Notes: generated from the letters alone by a model not told the origin. DNA of 32,642 nt from DASPTT01 sp035623275 (GCA_035623275.1 DASPTT010000130.1:1-32642), one strand, 5' to 3'. Shown: positions 24,000 through 32,642, counted from the first letter of the stretch. Made by a program: numbers and translations.

Positions 24000-25298
24000 T
24001 CAGCCATGGAGTCGGGCCCGGCGGTGCATGACGGTGAACGCCGCGGCGACCGCCGTCAGGAGGGCCCCTTGCACGGCCAGATCCGCGCGGGCGGTCGCGA
24101 GGGGCACGCCGCCGGCGGCCTCGGTGGCCGCGAAGAGCCCCGCCACGCCCAGGGCGAGCAGTGGCGCGATCCAGCGCCTCCCCACGCCGAGGACGTAGGT
24201 GCTCAGGACCAGGGTGACGGCGAGGAAGGTCATGGCCAGCACGAGCGGGGCGAAGGCGGAGGCGGCACCGGCGTACTTCGCCCCGAAGACGAGGGTGAGC
24301 AGCTGCCGGGGCACCACCACGGCCAGCACCAGGAGCAGGGCGCACGGAGGCGCCACCAGCACCAGCGTGTGCGAGAGCTGGCGCAGGGCGTGGCGGCCCG
24401 TGCGCCACTTGATGGCCGCCTCCGGGAGCATGTAGTTCCCCAGCGTCAGCGCCCAGAACACCAGCGACTTCGCCGGGACCGAGATGGCGGCGTACGACCC
24501 GGTCGCGTGCGGTGCCCGACTCCCGAGCACGAGGACATCGGCGTTCTGCAACAGCGCGAGCAGGCCCAGGCTCACGAACGCCACCGCCACGTCCGCCACG
24601 AGACGCGGCGGGACACCGCCGATGCCCTCGGGGCGGAGCTCGTCCGCCGCGGGCCCGCGGACCAGCACCGCCCGCACCCGCAGCCGGGCATGGATCGCGG
24701 TGGCCACCTCGGCCACGAGGACGCCCGTGGCCGCACCCTCCACGCCACCCACCGCCGCCAGCCCGATGACCCCGACGGTGCGGACCATTCCCTCCAGCAC
24801 CAGGTTGACGGACAGCCCCACGTAGGCCTGACGCGCCTGGAGCGCGCCGCGGTCGATCGACACCAGCACCCAGACGCCCCCGGCAGTGATGATCTCCACC
24901 ACACCGCCGGAGCCGCCGAGCGACAGTGCGTCGGCGAGCACGCCGCGCAGGACGAAGGCGACCAGGGCCAGGGCGACGACGCTCGCGGTGCCGACGCGGT
25001 GCACCCGGCGCAGCCACGGGCCCACCCGCGCCGCGTCGCCGGCGGTGTCCCAGGCGGTGATCCGGCGAACCACACCGACGAGAAGCGCCGATCCTGGCAT
25101 GGACAGGACGAGGAACAGGCTGAAGAGCTCGATGAGCACCCCGTACTGGCGGGTGGTCAGCTCGCGAGCGACGAAGACGGTGGTGAGCAGCGCCGCCGCG
25201 CTGGCGATGGCGCCGGCCACCACCAGGGGCAGCGCATGGCCGATGCCACGCAAGCGCTCGGCGATCCGAGGACGCCGGCTCCCGAGGGCGGACGCCAC
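24000..25298 (-). CDS. Polysaccharide biosynthesis flippase-like membrane protein (Wzx/MOP superfamily)
   Basis: The 432-residue product is strongly hydrophobic, with roughly 12 predicted transmembrane segments beginning at ALPLVVAGAIASAAALLTTV. It resembles O-antigen/teichoic-acid type flippases, which move lipid-linked glycans across the membrane. The early VARELTTRQYGVL segment and the later LVFGAKYAGAASAFAPLVLA segment fit that family. GTG 25298 is chosen because it lies 7 bases after the oxidoreductase stop and before the first conserved segment; the frame stays open further upstream inside the neighbour. There is no strong ribosome-binding site, so coupling to the upstream gene is likely. 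The flipped substrate is unknown. Confidence 0.85.
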   Translation of the reverse strand: MASALGSRRPRIAERLRGIGHALPLVVAGAIASAAALLTTVFVARELTTRQYGVLIELFSLFLVLSMPGSALLVGVVRRITAWDTAGDAARVGPWLRRVHRVGTASVVALALVAFVLRGVLADALSLGGSGGVVEIITAGGVWVLVSIDRGALQARQAYVGLSVNLVLEGMVRTVGVIGLAAVGGVEGAATGVLVAEVATAIHARLRVRAVLVRGPAADELRPEGIGGVPPRLVADVAVAFVSLGLLALLQNADVLVLGSRAPHATGSYAAISVPAKSLVFWALTLGNYMLPEAAIKWRTGRHALRQLSHTLVLVAPPCALLLVLAVVVPRQLLTLVFGAKYAGAASAFAPLVLAMTFLAVTLVLSTYVLGVGRRWIAPLLALGVAGLFAATEAAGGVPLATARADLAVQGALLTAVAAAFTVMHRRARLHG

Positions 25299-25305
25299 GA
25301 AGCGG

Positions 25306-26874
25306 CTACCGCGCCGACGCGCCCGAGCCCGCGGCCCGCCCCCGCGGCAGCACGGGCGCGCCGCGGCCGGTTCCCTCCTCGGGGGACGTGCGGGGTGCGG
25401 GGCCTTCCTCGTGGTACTCCTCGTCGACGTTGACGGCCCAGATGTCGTGATTGGCCCCGGAGGCGATGTTCTCCACCGTGAGCATGGCGGTGAACATCGA
25501 ATGGTCCTGATTGTTGTACTTGTGCATGCCGTTGCGACCAACCGGGTGCACGTTGCCGACCGCGCGGTCCAGCCACTTCCGGATGGTCTCGACCGCGGGC
25601 CGGTACGTCTCGTCGTACACGGGATAGGCCTTCGGCATGCGCACCACGTAGCCACGCTCGACGTCGCCCGGCCGGGCCAGACCGATGGCCTCCAGCTCCG
25701 CCGTGGCCATGGCGACCAACCGGTCGTCGGGCGCGTCCCACAGGTCGTCGCCCTCGAACACGAAGTACTCGAGCCCGAGACAGGTGCGGCCTTCCTTCAC
25801 CATGTAAGGCGACCAGGCCCCGAAGTTCTGGATCCGCCCCACCTTCACCTCGCGCTGGTGCACGTAGATCCAGTTGTCGGGGAAGGCCGTCGACGCGGGG
25901 ACGACCAGGGCGACGGTGAGGAAGTCCCGGTACCCGAGCGCCCCCGCCGCGGCCCGGACCTCGTCGGGCGCAGGCGGGTCCATCGCCTCGACCAGCGCGG
26001 AGAGCGGCATCGAGCTGATCACGTGGGCGGCCGACAGCTCGTGCAGGCCGGCGGCGTCCTCGTAGACGACCCTGCAGACCCCGTCGGGGCCACGTCGCAT
26101 CGAGCGCACGGCGGACGACAGGCGCACCGCACCACCGGCCGCTTCCACGAGCTCCCGGCACCGCTCCCACATCATCCCCGGCCCGAGCTTCGGGTACTCG
26201 AACTCCTCGATCAGGCTGGCGACCTGCCGGCCGCGGTCCGCCCGCGCCCCCACGAGGCGCGCCCGCATCGGCTCCCACACCGCGGCGAACAGTGACATCC
26301 CCTTGATCCGCTGGGCCCCCCAGTCGGCGGAGAGCTCGGACGCGGGGACCCCCCAGACCTTCTCGTTGTAGGTCTTGAAGAAGTGCTCGTAGAGCCGGCG
26401 CCCGTAGTTGGCGGTGATGTACCCCTCCAGGGTCTCCTGACCCGGTGGCGGGCGGAACCGCACCCACAGATAGGACCCCACGCAGCGCAGGGCCTCGAGC
26501 GGTCCGAGGTTCGCCAACGCGTTCAGCGGCTTGATCGGGTAGTCGTAGAACTTGTTGTCGTAGTAGATCCGGCTCATCCGGGGCCGGGTGAGGAAGTCGC
26601 CGGCCGGCAGGATCTCGTGCCAGAGGTCGCTGACGGCACCGACCTTGGTGAAGAAGCGGTGCCCGCCGATGTCGAACCGCCACCCGTCGCGCTCGACGGT
26701 GCGGCTGATCCCGCCCACCACGTCGTCGGCCTCCAGGACGACGACCGGACGACCGGCCTTGGTCAGCTCGTAGGCGGCGGTGAGGCCGGCGGGACCCGCG
26801 CCGACGACGACAACGACCTCGCGCTCGTCGCCGGCCCCTGTCCCGGCCCGCGAGCCCGTGTTCTCGGATCCCAC
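25306..26874 (-). CDS. FAD-dependent oxidoreductase of a glycan-cluster type (UDP-galactopyranose-mutase/protoporphyrinogen-oxidase fold)
   Basis: The 522-residue product has an N-terminal dinucleotide-binding motif VVGAGPAGLTAAYEL (23-37), the acidic end VVLEADDVVGG (45-55), and FDIGGHRFFTK (67-77). Further conserved-looking segments are FFKTYNEKVWG, SADWGAQRIKG, PDNWIYVH, GLEYFVFEGDDLW, and near the C-terminus PVGRNGMHKYNNQDHSM and WAVNVDEEYHEE. This subfamily often sits beside glycosyltransferases in polysaccharide clusters; its reaction is not established. It may alter a nucleotide sugar or lipid-linked sugar. The last 35 residues are a Gly/Arg/Pro-rich tail. The start is GTG 26874 with GAGGGAGAGG just upstream, and it diverges from the peptide transporter operon. 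Confidence 0.87.
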   Translation of the reverse strand: MGSENTGSRAGTGAGDEREVVVVVGAGPAGLTAAYELTKAGRPVVVLEADDVVGGISRTVERDGWRFDIGGHRFFTKVGAVSDLWHEILPAGDFLTRPRMSRIYYDNKFYDYPIKPLNALANLGPLEALRCVGSYLWVRFRPPPGQETLEGYITANYGRRLYEHFFKTYNEKVWGVPASELSADWGAQRIKGMSLFAAVWEPMRARLVGARADRGRQVASLIEEFEYPKLGPGMMWERCRELVEAAGGAVRLSSAVRSMRRGPDGVCRVVYEDAAGLHELSAAHVISSMPLSALVEAMDPPAPDEVRAAAGALGYRDFLTVALVVPASTAFPDNWIYVHQREVKVGRIQNFGAWSPYMVKEGRTCLGLEYFVFEGDDLWDAPDDRLVAMATAELEAIGLARPGDVERGYVVRMPKAYPVYDETYRPAVETIRKWLDRAVGNVHPVGRNGMHKYNNQDHSMFTAMLTVENIASGANHDIWAVNVDEEYHEEGPAPRTSPEEGTGRGAPVLPRGRAAGSGASAR

Positions 26875-26898
26875 GCCCTCTCCCTCGTCGCTGCGGCG

Positions 26899-26904
26899 AG
26901 GTTA
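26899..26904 (-). promoter_or_regulatory. Possible -10 element for the FAD oxidoreductase operon
   Basis: TAACCT on the minus strand lies 24 bases before the GTG at 26874, within the 117-base divergent gap. No clear -35 is seen. Confidence 0.3.
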
Positions 26905-26943
26905 CCCCCACGGGAGTGCCGAACCTTGCAGCGGGCCACCGTC

Positions 26944-26949
26944 TACCAT
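26944..26949 (+). promoter_or_regulatory. Possible -10 element for the peptide transporter operon
   Basis: TACCAT lies 42 bases before the GTG start of the binding-protein gene. That GTG also has GGAG (26981-26984) 7 bases upstream, so this mRNA would carry a normal leader. No clear -35 is seen. Confidence 0.35.
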
Positions 26950-26991
26950 GCGCCTGACCTCCGTTGATGCAGGTCGCCACGGAGCAGGGGG

Positions 26992-28671
26992 GTGCCGGTG
27001 GCGGACACCAGTCGATACGACCGCAGGACGTTCCTGGGGCGCAGCGCCTCGGGCGCCGCGGCAGTCGCCCTGGCCGGCGTGGCCGCACCGGCGTTGCTCG
27101 GCGCGTGCTCGTCGGGTTCGTCCACGAGCACCGCGTCGGGGGCCACGCCCGGCGTGGGCACGGGCACCCCACGCAAGGGCGGCACCCTCACGGTCGGCCT
27201 CAACTCCGAGATCGACGGGTTCCTCCCCACCACCAACCACTTCGACAATTCCGGCCTCGTCTACGCCAACACCGTCTACGACTCGCTCACGGCCATCGGC
27301 GCCGACGGGACCGCACAGCCGTACCTGGCCCAATCCGTCACACCCAACGCCGACATGACGGTGTGGACGGTCACCCTGCGCCCAGGGGTGGTGTTCCACG
27401 ACGGGTCGCCGCTCACCGCGGCCGTGGTGGTGGCCAACGCCAAGGCGCTGCAGGCCTCGCCCCTCACCGGCCCGGCCCTGAGCCCCATCGCCTCGGTCAC
27501 CGCCACCGGGCCGCTCACCGTGCAGTACACGACGACCGAGCCCCTGGTGGCCTTTCCGTACTATCTGGCCACCCAGGTGGGCTACGTGGTGGCCATGGCC
27601 CAGCTCAGCGCGGCCGACGCCTCGCAGCACCCCATCGGCACGGGGCCCTTCGTCTTCGGATCCTGGGTGCCCAACGACCATTTCACCGCCACGCGCAACC
27701 CGCACTACTGGCGCAGCGGGCGGCCGTACCTGGACTCGATCACCTACAAGCCCATCGTCCAGGACCAGTCGCGCGAATCGACGCTTCGCTCGGGCACCAT
27801 CGACCTCATGGTCACGCGCGACCCCAACGCCATCGCCCACCTCGGCTCCAACCCCGGCTTCCAGCAGGTCACGGACGCCAACCGCCAGCACGGCCAGAAC
27901 GACGTGGGCTTCATCTACCTCAACACGCAGGTCGACCCGCTGAGCGACCTCACCGTCCGCCAGGCCCTCGCCTACGCCACCGACACCGCGCAGATCGCCC
28001 GGCTCTTCGGCGCGGGCGTGCTCAAGCCCATCTCGAGCCCGTACCCCGAGGGATCGCCCTACCGGGCCCCGGACAACGGCTACCCGGTCTACGACCTGGC
28101 CAAGGCGCGCTCGCTGGTGGCGCAGGCCGCGCCCCGCCACGGCGGCGCCGTCAAGGTCGAGCTGGCCACCATCCCCGACCCGCGCCTGCTCGACGTGCTC
28201 CAGGCCCTCCAGTCCATGTGGGGGCAGGCCGGGGTGCAGGCCACGGTCAACCAGATCGAGCAGGTGACGTTCATCTCCAACCTGGCCCTGGGCAACTTCC
28301 AGGCGTACACCGGCGACCAGTTCGACGCGGCCGACCCCGACGAGAACTATGTGTGGTGGAGCCCGACCAACGCCGCAGCGCCCGGCAGCATCGCCCTGAA
28401 CTTCGCCCGGAACAAGGACCCGCAGATGGAGGCGGCCCTCCAGAAGGGCCGCACGAACGCCGACCCCACCGTCCGCGCCCAGGCCTACCAGACCGTGGAC
28501 ATGCTCCTGGCCCAGGACCTGCCCTACCTGTGGCTCACCACCACCGTCTGGTCGATGACGGGCTCGCAGAAGGTGCAGAACTTCGACAACCCGACCCTGC
28601 CCAGCGGCCAGCCGGCCCAGGGCATGGAGGCCGGGACCTTCATCCCGACCGAGATCTGGCTCGAGGCCTGA
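26992..28671 (+). CDS. Peptide-type ABC transporter substrate-binding protein (SBP family 5), Tat lipoprotein
   Basis: The 559-residue product is the binding component of the importer encoded downstream. Its signal combines a twin-arginine motif DRRTFLG (10-16) with a lipobox LGAC (Cys39), so it is probably exported folded through Tat and lipid-anchored. Family 5 landmarks include the N-terminal NSEIDGFLPTTNHF region, the TVYDSLTAIGADGTAQPYLAQS segment, FHDGSPLTAA, and GTGPFVFGSW. The GTG at 26992 is chosen for its GGAG site; a second GTG at 26998 is possible. Ligand type (peptide, glycan or metal chelate) cannot be told from the sequence. It differs from the binding protein at 198-1973, which uses a Sec-type lipoprotein signal. 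Confidence 0.93.
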   Translation: MPVADTSRYDRRTFLGRSASGAAAVALAGVAAPALLGACSSGSSTSTASGATPGVGTGTPRKGGTLTVGLNSEIDGFLPTTNHFDNSGLVYANTVYDSLTAIGADGTAQPYLAQSVTPNADMTVWTVTLRPGVVFHDGSPLTAAVVVANAKALQASPLTGPALSPIASVTATGPLTVQYTTTEPLVAFPYYLATQVGYVVAMAQLSAADASQHPIGTGPFVFGSWVPNDHFTATRNPHYWRSGRPYLDSITYKPIVQDQSRESTLRSGTIDLMVTRDPNAIAHLGSNPGFQQVTDANRQHGQNDVGFIYLNTQVDPLSDLTVRQALAYATDTAQIARLFGAGVLKPISSPYPEGSPYRAPDNGYPVYDLAKARSLVAQAAPRHGGAVKVELATIPDPRLLDVLQALQSMWGQAGVQATVNQIEQVTFISNLALGNFQAYTGDQFDAADPDENYVWWSPTNAAAPGSIALNFARNKDPQMEAALQKGRTNADPTVRAQAYQTVDMLLAQDLPYLWLTTTVWSMTGSQKVQNFDNPTLPSGQPAQGMEAGTFIPTEIWLEA

Positions 28672-28687
28672 GCGCGGGCTCGACGAG

Positions 28688-29632
28688 ATGGGGCGCTACA
28701 TCGCCAAGCGACTGATCCAGCTCGTCGCCATCACCTTCATCCTGTCGATCGGCGTCTTCATGCTGGTCCACCTCCTGCCCGGCGACCCCACCCTGGCCAT
28801 CCTCGGCCCCAACGACACCCCCACGGCGCGCCACGAGCTGCTGGCGCAGCTCGGGCTGAACAAGTCGCTCCCCCAGCAGTACTGGACCTGGCTCACCAAC
28901 GTCTTCTCGGGCAACCTGGGCAAGTCCTTCCTCACCGGCCAGACCGTGGCCAACGCCGTCGCCGTGGCCCTCCCCATCGACCTCGAGCTCATCCTCTTCT
29001 CGCAGGTGATGGCCATCGTGGTCGCCGTGCCACTGGCCCTGCTGGCGGCGCGGCGCCCCAACCGGGTGCTCGACCGCCTGGCCACCACCACCTCGTTCGG
29101 CATGCTGTCGATCCCCACCTTCGTGGTGGCCGTCCTGCTGGTGCTGGTCTTCGCCGTGCAATTCCACGCCTTCCCGGCGACCGGCTACGTGCGCTTCTCC
29201 ACCGACCCGGTGCAGAACGTGCGATCCGTGATCCTGCCCTCGGTGGCCCTGGCCTTCGGGTCGATCGCCATCTACTACCGCCTCCTGCGCGCGGACCTCA
29301 TCGCCACGATGCAGGAGGACTACATCACCATGGCGCGATCGAAGGGCCTGTCGGCGACCTACGTCCTCACCCGCCACGCCCTGCGGCCCTCGTCGTTCAC
29401 CCTGCTGGCCGGGGCCGGCATCAGCATCGGGTCGCTCTTCACCGGCGCCTTCGTGGTCGAGGTGCTCTTCCAGCTCCCGGGGATCGGCTACCAGCTGGTG
29501 AACGCCATCTTCGCCCGCGACTACCTCATGGTCCAGGGCATGGCGCTGGTGGCCGCCGTCTTCTACCTCGTCATCAACTTCGGCGTGGACTTCCTGCTGA
29601 CCGTGCTCGACCCGCGGGTGCGCCGTGCCTGA
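28688..29632 (+). CDS. Peptide-type ABC transporter permease (DppB-like)
   Basis: The 314-residue product is an inner-membrane permease of the DppB/OppB type with about six transmembrane segments. The N-terminal helix starts at YIAKRLIQLVAITFILSIG and is followed by the family-typical HLLPGDPT. The EAA loop that contacts the ATPases is MARSKGLSATYVLTRHALRPS. The end FLLTVLDPRVR is also typical. It lies 16 bases after the binding-protein gene and overlaps the next permease gene by 8 bases, as expected for subunits of one complex. Confidence 0.95.
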   Translation: MGRYIAKRLIQLVAITFILSIGVFMLVHLLPGDPTLAILGPNDTPTARHELLAQLGLNKSLPQQYWTWLTNVFSGNLGKSFLTGQTVANAVAVALPIDLELILFSQVMAIVVAVPLALLAARRPNRVLDRLATTTSFGMLSIPTFVVAVLLVLVFAVQFHAFPATGYVRFSTDPVQNVRSVILPSVALAFGSIAIYYRLLRADLIATMQEDYITMARSKGLSATYVLTRHALRPSSFTLLAGAGISIGSLFTGAFVVEVLFQLPGIGYQLVNAIFARDYLMVQGMALVAAVFYLVINFGVDFLLTVLDPRVRRA

Positions 29633-30563
29633 CGGGGTCACCGCGGACGTCGTCGCCCCCACCGAGCTCCTCGGTGCCGACGCGGGCTCCGAGAGCGTCA
29701 TCGTCGCCGCCCGGGCCACCACGGCACCGGGCGAGGCCCCGCGGCGCACGCTCGGCCCCCTCTTCTGGATCAGCCTCGGCTGGATGTCGCTGCTCGTGCT
29801 CCTCGCCGTGCTCGCGCCGGTCCTGCCGATCAAGAGCCCGACGTACCAGGACTACACCGCCGTCAACATCGGCCCCAGCGTGCACCACCTGCTCGGCACC
29901 GACGACCTGGGACGGGACCTGCTGTCGCGCATCATCTGGGGCTCGCGGGTCTCGCTCACCATCGGTTTCGCCTCGGTGGCCCTGGGCCTGCTGGTCGGCG
30001 GCAGCCTGGGGCTCCTCGCGGGCCTGCGCGGCGGCTTCGGCGACACCGTGCTCAACGCCGGGTCCTTCGTCCTCCTGGCCTTCCCGCCGCTGCTGGCCAT
30101 CCTCGTCATCGAGGCCTTCTGGGGCCGTTCGCTGTGGAAGCTCACCGTCATGTTCGCCCTCATCGCCGCGCCCCAGCTGTTCCGGGTGGTGCGCGCCACC
30201 ACGCTCTCGTTCGCGGACCGCGAGTTCGTGACGGCCGCCCGGACCATGGGGGCTCGCACGGGCCGCATCCTGCGCCGCGAGATCCTCCCCAACGTGCTCC
30301 CGGCCGCCGTGTCCTTCGCGCTGTTGGGCGTGGCCATCGCCATCATCGTGGAGGGGTCGCTGGCCTTCCTCGGCCTCTCCATCCAGCTGCCGGTGGCCTC
30401 GCTCGGCAACATCGTCAACGCGGGCGTGCAGAACGACAACCTGCAGCTGAACCCCTACATCGCCTTGTGGCCGGCGCTCTACATCTTCCTGCTGCTCACC
30501 TCGCTCAACCTGATGGCCGACCGCCTCCGCGGCCGCTACGACGTCCGGGAGATCAAGCTGTGA
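29625..30563 (+). CDS. Peptide-type ABC transporter permease (DppC-like)
   Basis: The 312-residue product is the second permease subunit (DppC/OppC type). The N-terminus of about 45 residues is cytoplasmic, followed by a transmembrane helix (FWISLGWMSLLVLLAVLAP). The HHLLGTDDLGRDLLSRIIWGSRVSL segment is diagnostic. The EAA loop is AARTMGARTGRILRREILPNV, and IVEGSLAFLGLSIQLP is also typical. GTG 29625 lies inside the end of the DppB-like gene. Its TGA overlaps the ATPase GTG start (GTGA). Confidence 0.95.
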   Translation: MPDGVTADVVAPTELLGADAGSESVIVAARATTAPGEAPRRTLGPLFWISLGWMSLLVLLAVLAPVLPIKSPTYQDYTAVNIGPSVHHLLGTDDLGRDLLSRIIWGSRVSLTIGFASVALGLLVGGSLGLLAGLRGGFGDTVLNAGSFVLLAFPPLLAILVIEAFWGRSLWKLTVMFALIAAPQLFRVVRATTLSFADREFVTAARTMGARTGRILRREILPNVLPAAVSFALLGVAIAIIVEGSLAFLGLSIQLPVASLGNIVNAGVQNDNLQLNPYIALWPALYIFLLLTSLNLMADRLRGRYDVREIKL

Positions 30564-31726
30564 TCCCCCGCCGCGGTGCGCGCCTGCGGTTCCCCGACGT
30601 CTCCGAGCTGTCGGGCCCGCTGCTGGAGGTGGACGACCTCGTCACGCACTTCCGGACCGATCGCGGGACCGTGCGCGCCGTGGACGGCGTGTCGCTCACC
30701 GTGGGACGGGGCCGGACCCTCGGCGTGGTCGGCGAGTCCGGCTCGGGCAAGACCGTGCTCAGCCGATCGATCATGGGGCTGCTGCCGCCCGGCGGCACCG
30801 TCGTGCGCACCGGCTCGGTGCGCCTGGCGGGCCACGAGCTCACCACCATGACGCCGCCGGCGCTGCGCGAGGTCTGGGGCACCCAGGTGGCGATGGTCTT
30901 CCAGGACCCGATGACCGCGCTCAACCCGGTGGTCCGCGTCGGACGCCAGATCACCGAGGCCCTGCGCATCCGGGTCGGGCTCGACAAGCGCGGGGCGCAG
31001 GAGACCGCACTCTCCCTGCTGACGTCGGTGGGCATCCCCTCTCCCGAGCGGCGCATGCGCAACTACCCCCACGAGCTCTCCGGGGGGATGCGCCAGCGCG
31101 TCATGATCGCCATCGCGCTGGCATGCGGCCCGAAGCTGCTGCTGGCCGACGAGCCCACGACCGGTCTCGACGTCACCGTGCAGGCCCAGATCCTCGACCT
31201 GCTGGCCGAGCAGCAACGCGAGCGTGCCATGGCCATGGTCCTCGTCAGCCACGACCTGGGGGTGGTGGCCAACCGCACCGACGAGATCGTCGTCATGTAC
31301 GCGGGCAGGGTCGTCGAGCAGGCCCCCACGGCCACGCTCTTCGCCAGGACGCGCATGCCCTACACCGAGGCGCTCCTGCGCTCCATCCCCAAGCTGGCCG
31401 ACCCCAGCCACACCCGCCTGCGGGTGATCCCCGGCCGGCCGCCCGACCTGGCCGCCGTGCCCGACGGGTGCCGCTTCGCCCCGCGCTGCCCCTACGCCCA
31501 GGACCGGTGCCGGCAGGAGGCGCCGCCGCTGCGCAGCGCGGGGCCCGGCCATTTCTTCGCCTGCTGGATCCCGGTCGGCTCACCCGAGAGCGCGGACGCG
31601 CTGGCCGCCAACGTCACCGCCGGCATGCCCGCGGCGCTGGCCTTCGCGGGACACACCAGCTCCGGCAGCTCCGGCAGCTCGGGCGTCGGCGCCGGCGGGC
31701 CGCTCGCCGCCACCGGAGGCGCCTGA
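30560..31726 (+). CDS. Peptide-type ABC transporter ATPase (DppD-like) with cysteine-rich C-terminus
   Basis: The 388-residue product energises the importer. It has Walker A GESGSGKT (58-65), the Q-loop VFQDPM, signature LSGGMRQR (173-180), Walker B LLLADEPTTGLD (193-204) and the H-loop His231. The C-terminal oligopeptide/dipeptide-transporter domain has Cys304, Cys310, Cys317 and Cys335 (C-x5-C-x6-C-x17-C). This arrangement matches the [4Fe-4S] site described for the mycobacterial Dpp ATPase, so a cluster is likely here too. The last 50 residues are an Ala/Gly/Ser-rich tail. GTG 30560 overlaps the permease stop as GTGA, and the stop overlaps the next ATG by one base (TGATG). Confidence 0.95.
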   Translation: MIPRRGARLRFPDVSELSGPLLEVDDLVTHFRTDRGTVRAVDGVSLTVGRGRTLGVVGESGSGKTVLSRSIMGLLPPGGTVVRTGSVRLAGHELTTMTPPALREVWGTQVAMVFQDPMTALNPVVRVGRQITEALRIRVGLDKRGAQETALSLLTSVGIPSPERRMRNYPHELSGGMRQRVMIAIALACGPKLLLADEPTTGLDVTVQAQILDLLAEQQRERAMAMVLVSHDLGVVANRTDEIVVMYAGRVVEQAPTATLFARTRMPYTEALLRSIPKLADPSHTRLRVIPGRPPDLAAVPDGCRFAPRCPYAQDRCRQEAPPLRSAGPGHFFACWIPVGSPESADALAANVTAGMPAALAFAGHTSSGSSGSSGVGAGGPLAATGGA

Positions 31727-32642
31727 TGGCCGGCAGCGGCACCGCGCACCTGCGCGAGGGCGACGTCATCCTGCGCGCCGAGCACCTCGTGGTCGATTTC
31801 GGGCCGGCCAAGCAGCGGGTGCGCGCCGTGTCGGACGTGAGCCTCGACGTCGCCCCCGGCGAGACCCTGGGTCTCGTGGGCGAGTCCGGCTGCGGGAAGT
31901 CGACGACCGGTCGCGCCATCGCCCAGGTGCACCCCCCGGACTCGGGATCCGTGGTCTTCGACGGAGCGGACCTGACCCGCCTGCGAGGGGAAGCGCTGCG
32001 CAAGGCGCGGACGAAGGTGCAGATGGTCTTCCAGGACCCCATCTCGTCGCTCAACCCGCGCCGACGGGTGCTGGACGCGGTCGTCGAGCCACTCGCCATC
32101 TGGGGCATCGGGAGCCACGACGAGCGGGTGGCCCGGGCCCGGGCCATGCTCGAGGCGGTCGGCGTCGACCCCGACGACGCCGGGAGCCGGCGTCCCGTCG
32201 AGTTCTCCGGCGGCCAGTGCCAGCGCATCAGCATCGCCCGGGCGCTGATGCTCGAGCCGCGCCTGCTCGTGTGCGACGAGCCGGTCTCCGCGCTCGACGT
32301 CTCGGTGCAGGCGCAGATCCTGAACCTCCTCGAGGACCTCAAGGCCGAGCACGGGCTCACCATGGTCTTCATCGCCCACGACCTCGCCGTGGTGAAGAAC
32401 ATCAGCGACCGGGTCGCCGTGATGTACCTGGGCAAGCTGTGCGAGATCGCCACCCCCGAGACCCTCTACCGGGAACCGGCGCACCACTACAGCGCAGCGC
32501 TCCTGTCCTCCATCCCCGAGCCCGACCCCGAGGCGCCGGCCGTGGGGGGTGAGCCGGTCAGGGGCGAGCTCCCCTCCCCGATCGACCCGCCCTCGGGCTG
32601 CCGGTTCCGGACGCGCTGTCCCCGGGCCGAGGAGCTCTGCGA
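31726..32642 (+). CDS. Peptide-type ABC transporter ATPase (DppF-like), 3'-truncated by the window edge
   Basis: The reading frame is open from ATG 31726 to the last base, giving 305 visible residues with no stop. It has Walker A GESGCGKST (52-60), the Q-loop VFQDPISSLNPRRRV, the signature SGGQCQR with a Cys in place of the usual small residue or Arg, Walker B LLVCDEPVSALDVS (170-183) and the H-loop AHDLAVV. The visible C-terminus contains Cys292, Cys298 and Cys305 in the same C-x5-C-x6-C spacing as in the DppD-like partner. It is the second ATPase of the heteromeric importer. Only the last part of the C-terminal domain should be missing. Confidence 0.94.
   Translation, partial: MAGSGTAHLREGDVILRAEHLVVDFGPAKQRVRAVSDVSLDVAPGETLGLVGESGCGKSTTGRAIAQVHPPDSGSVVFDGADLTRLRGEALRKARTKVQMVFQDPISSLNPRRRVLDAVVEPLAIWGIGSHDERVARARAMLEAVGVDPDDAGSRRPVEFSGGQCQRISIARALMLEPRLLVCDEPVSALDVSVQAQILNLLEDLKAEHGLTMVFIAHDLAVVKNISDRVAVMYLGKLCEIATPETLYREPAHHYSAALLSSIPEPDPEAPAVGGEPVRGELPSPIDPPSGCRFRTRCPRAEELC

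Overview
The window looks like a chromosomal segment of a high-GC actinobacterium, plausibly of the class Acidimicrobiia or a relative; this lineage guess is inference. It rests on the very high GC content, frequent GTG and TTG starts, TANNNT-type -10 elements, the actinobacterial form of RapZ, and gene order. Almost the whole window is coding. No insertion sequence, integrase, prophage, rRNA or CRISPR array was seen.

Region 1 (44-9073, all minus strand) is a housekeeping run read as uvrC-rapZ-yvcK-gap-pgk-tpiA-secG, then a peptide-binding lipoprotein gene and tRNA-Leu(GAG). Most junctions are GTGA, TGATG or TTGA overlaps, so translation is probably coupled along it. It matches the order known from Streptomyces except that whiA, normally between yvcK and the glycolytic genes, is absent: yvcK and gap are 4 bases apart. 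Region 2 (9074-15620) has nadA on the plus strand, convergent with uvrA, and uvrB upstream of uvrA. uvrA and uvrB each have a -10-like hexamer exactly 7 bases before the start codon, the layout expected for leaderless mRNAs.

Region 3 (15621-22043) separates uvrB from coaE, which lie in the same order but with other genes between them in several actinobacteria. It starts with a 317-base gap holding a perfect 16-bp inverted repeat and a 75-bp tandem array. Next comes soxR, divergent from an SDR gene and a QueA-like gene that overlap. The intergenic region carries a textbook MerR/SoxR-type promoter (TTGACT, 19-bp spacer, TACGGT, dyad in the spacer) pointing at the SDR-QueA-like pair. That pair, controlled by a redox sensor and with altered QueA active-site motifs, is the best candidate for an undescribed system. 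A crotonase-fold gene lacking one catalytic Glu and a Tat-exported GH78 rhamnosidase follow.

Region 4 (22010-26874, minus strand) holds coaE, a GT4 glycosyltransferase, a Wzx-like flippase and an FAD-dependent oxidoreductase of a type often found in glycan clusters: together a likely surface-glycan module. Region 5 (26992-32642, plus strand) is a tightly packed oligopeptide ABC transporter operon: Tat lipoprotein binding protein, two permeases and two ATPases. The last ATPase runs off the window end.
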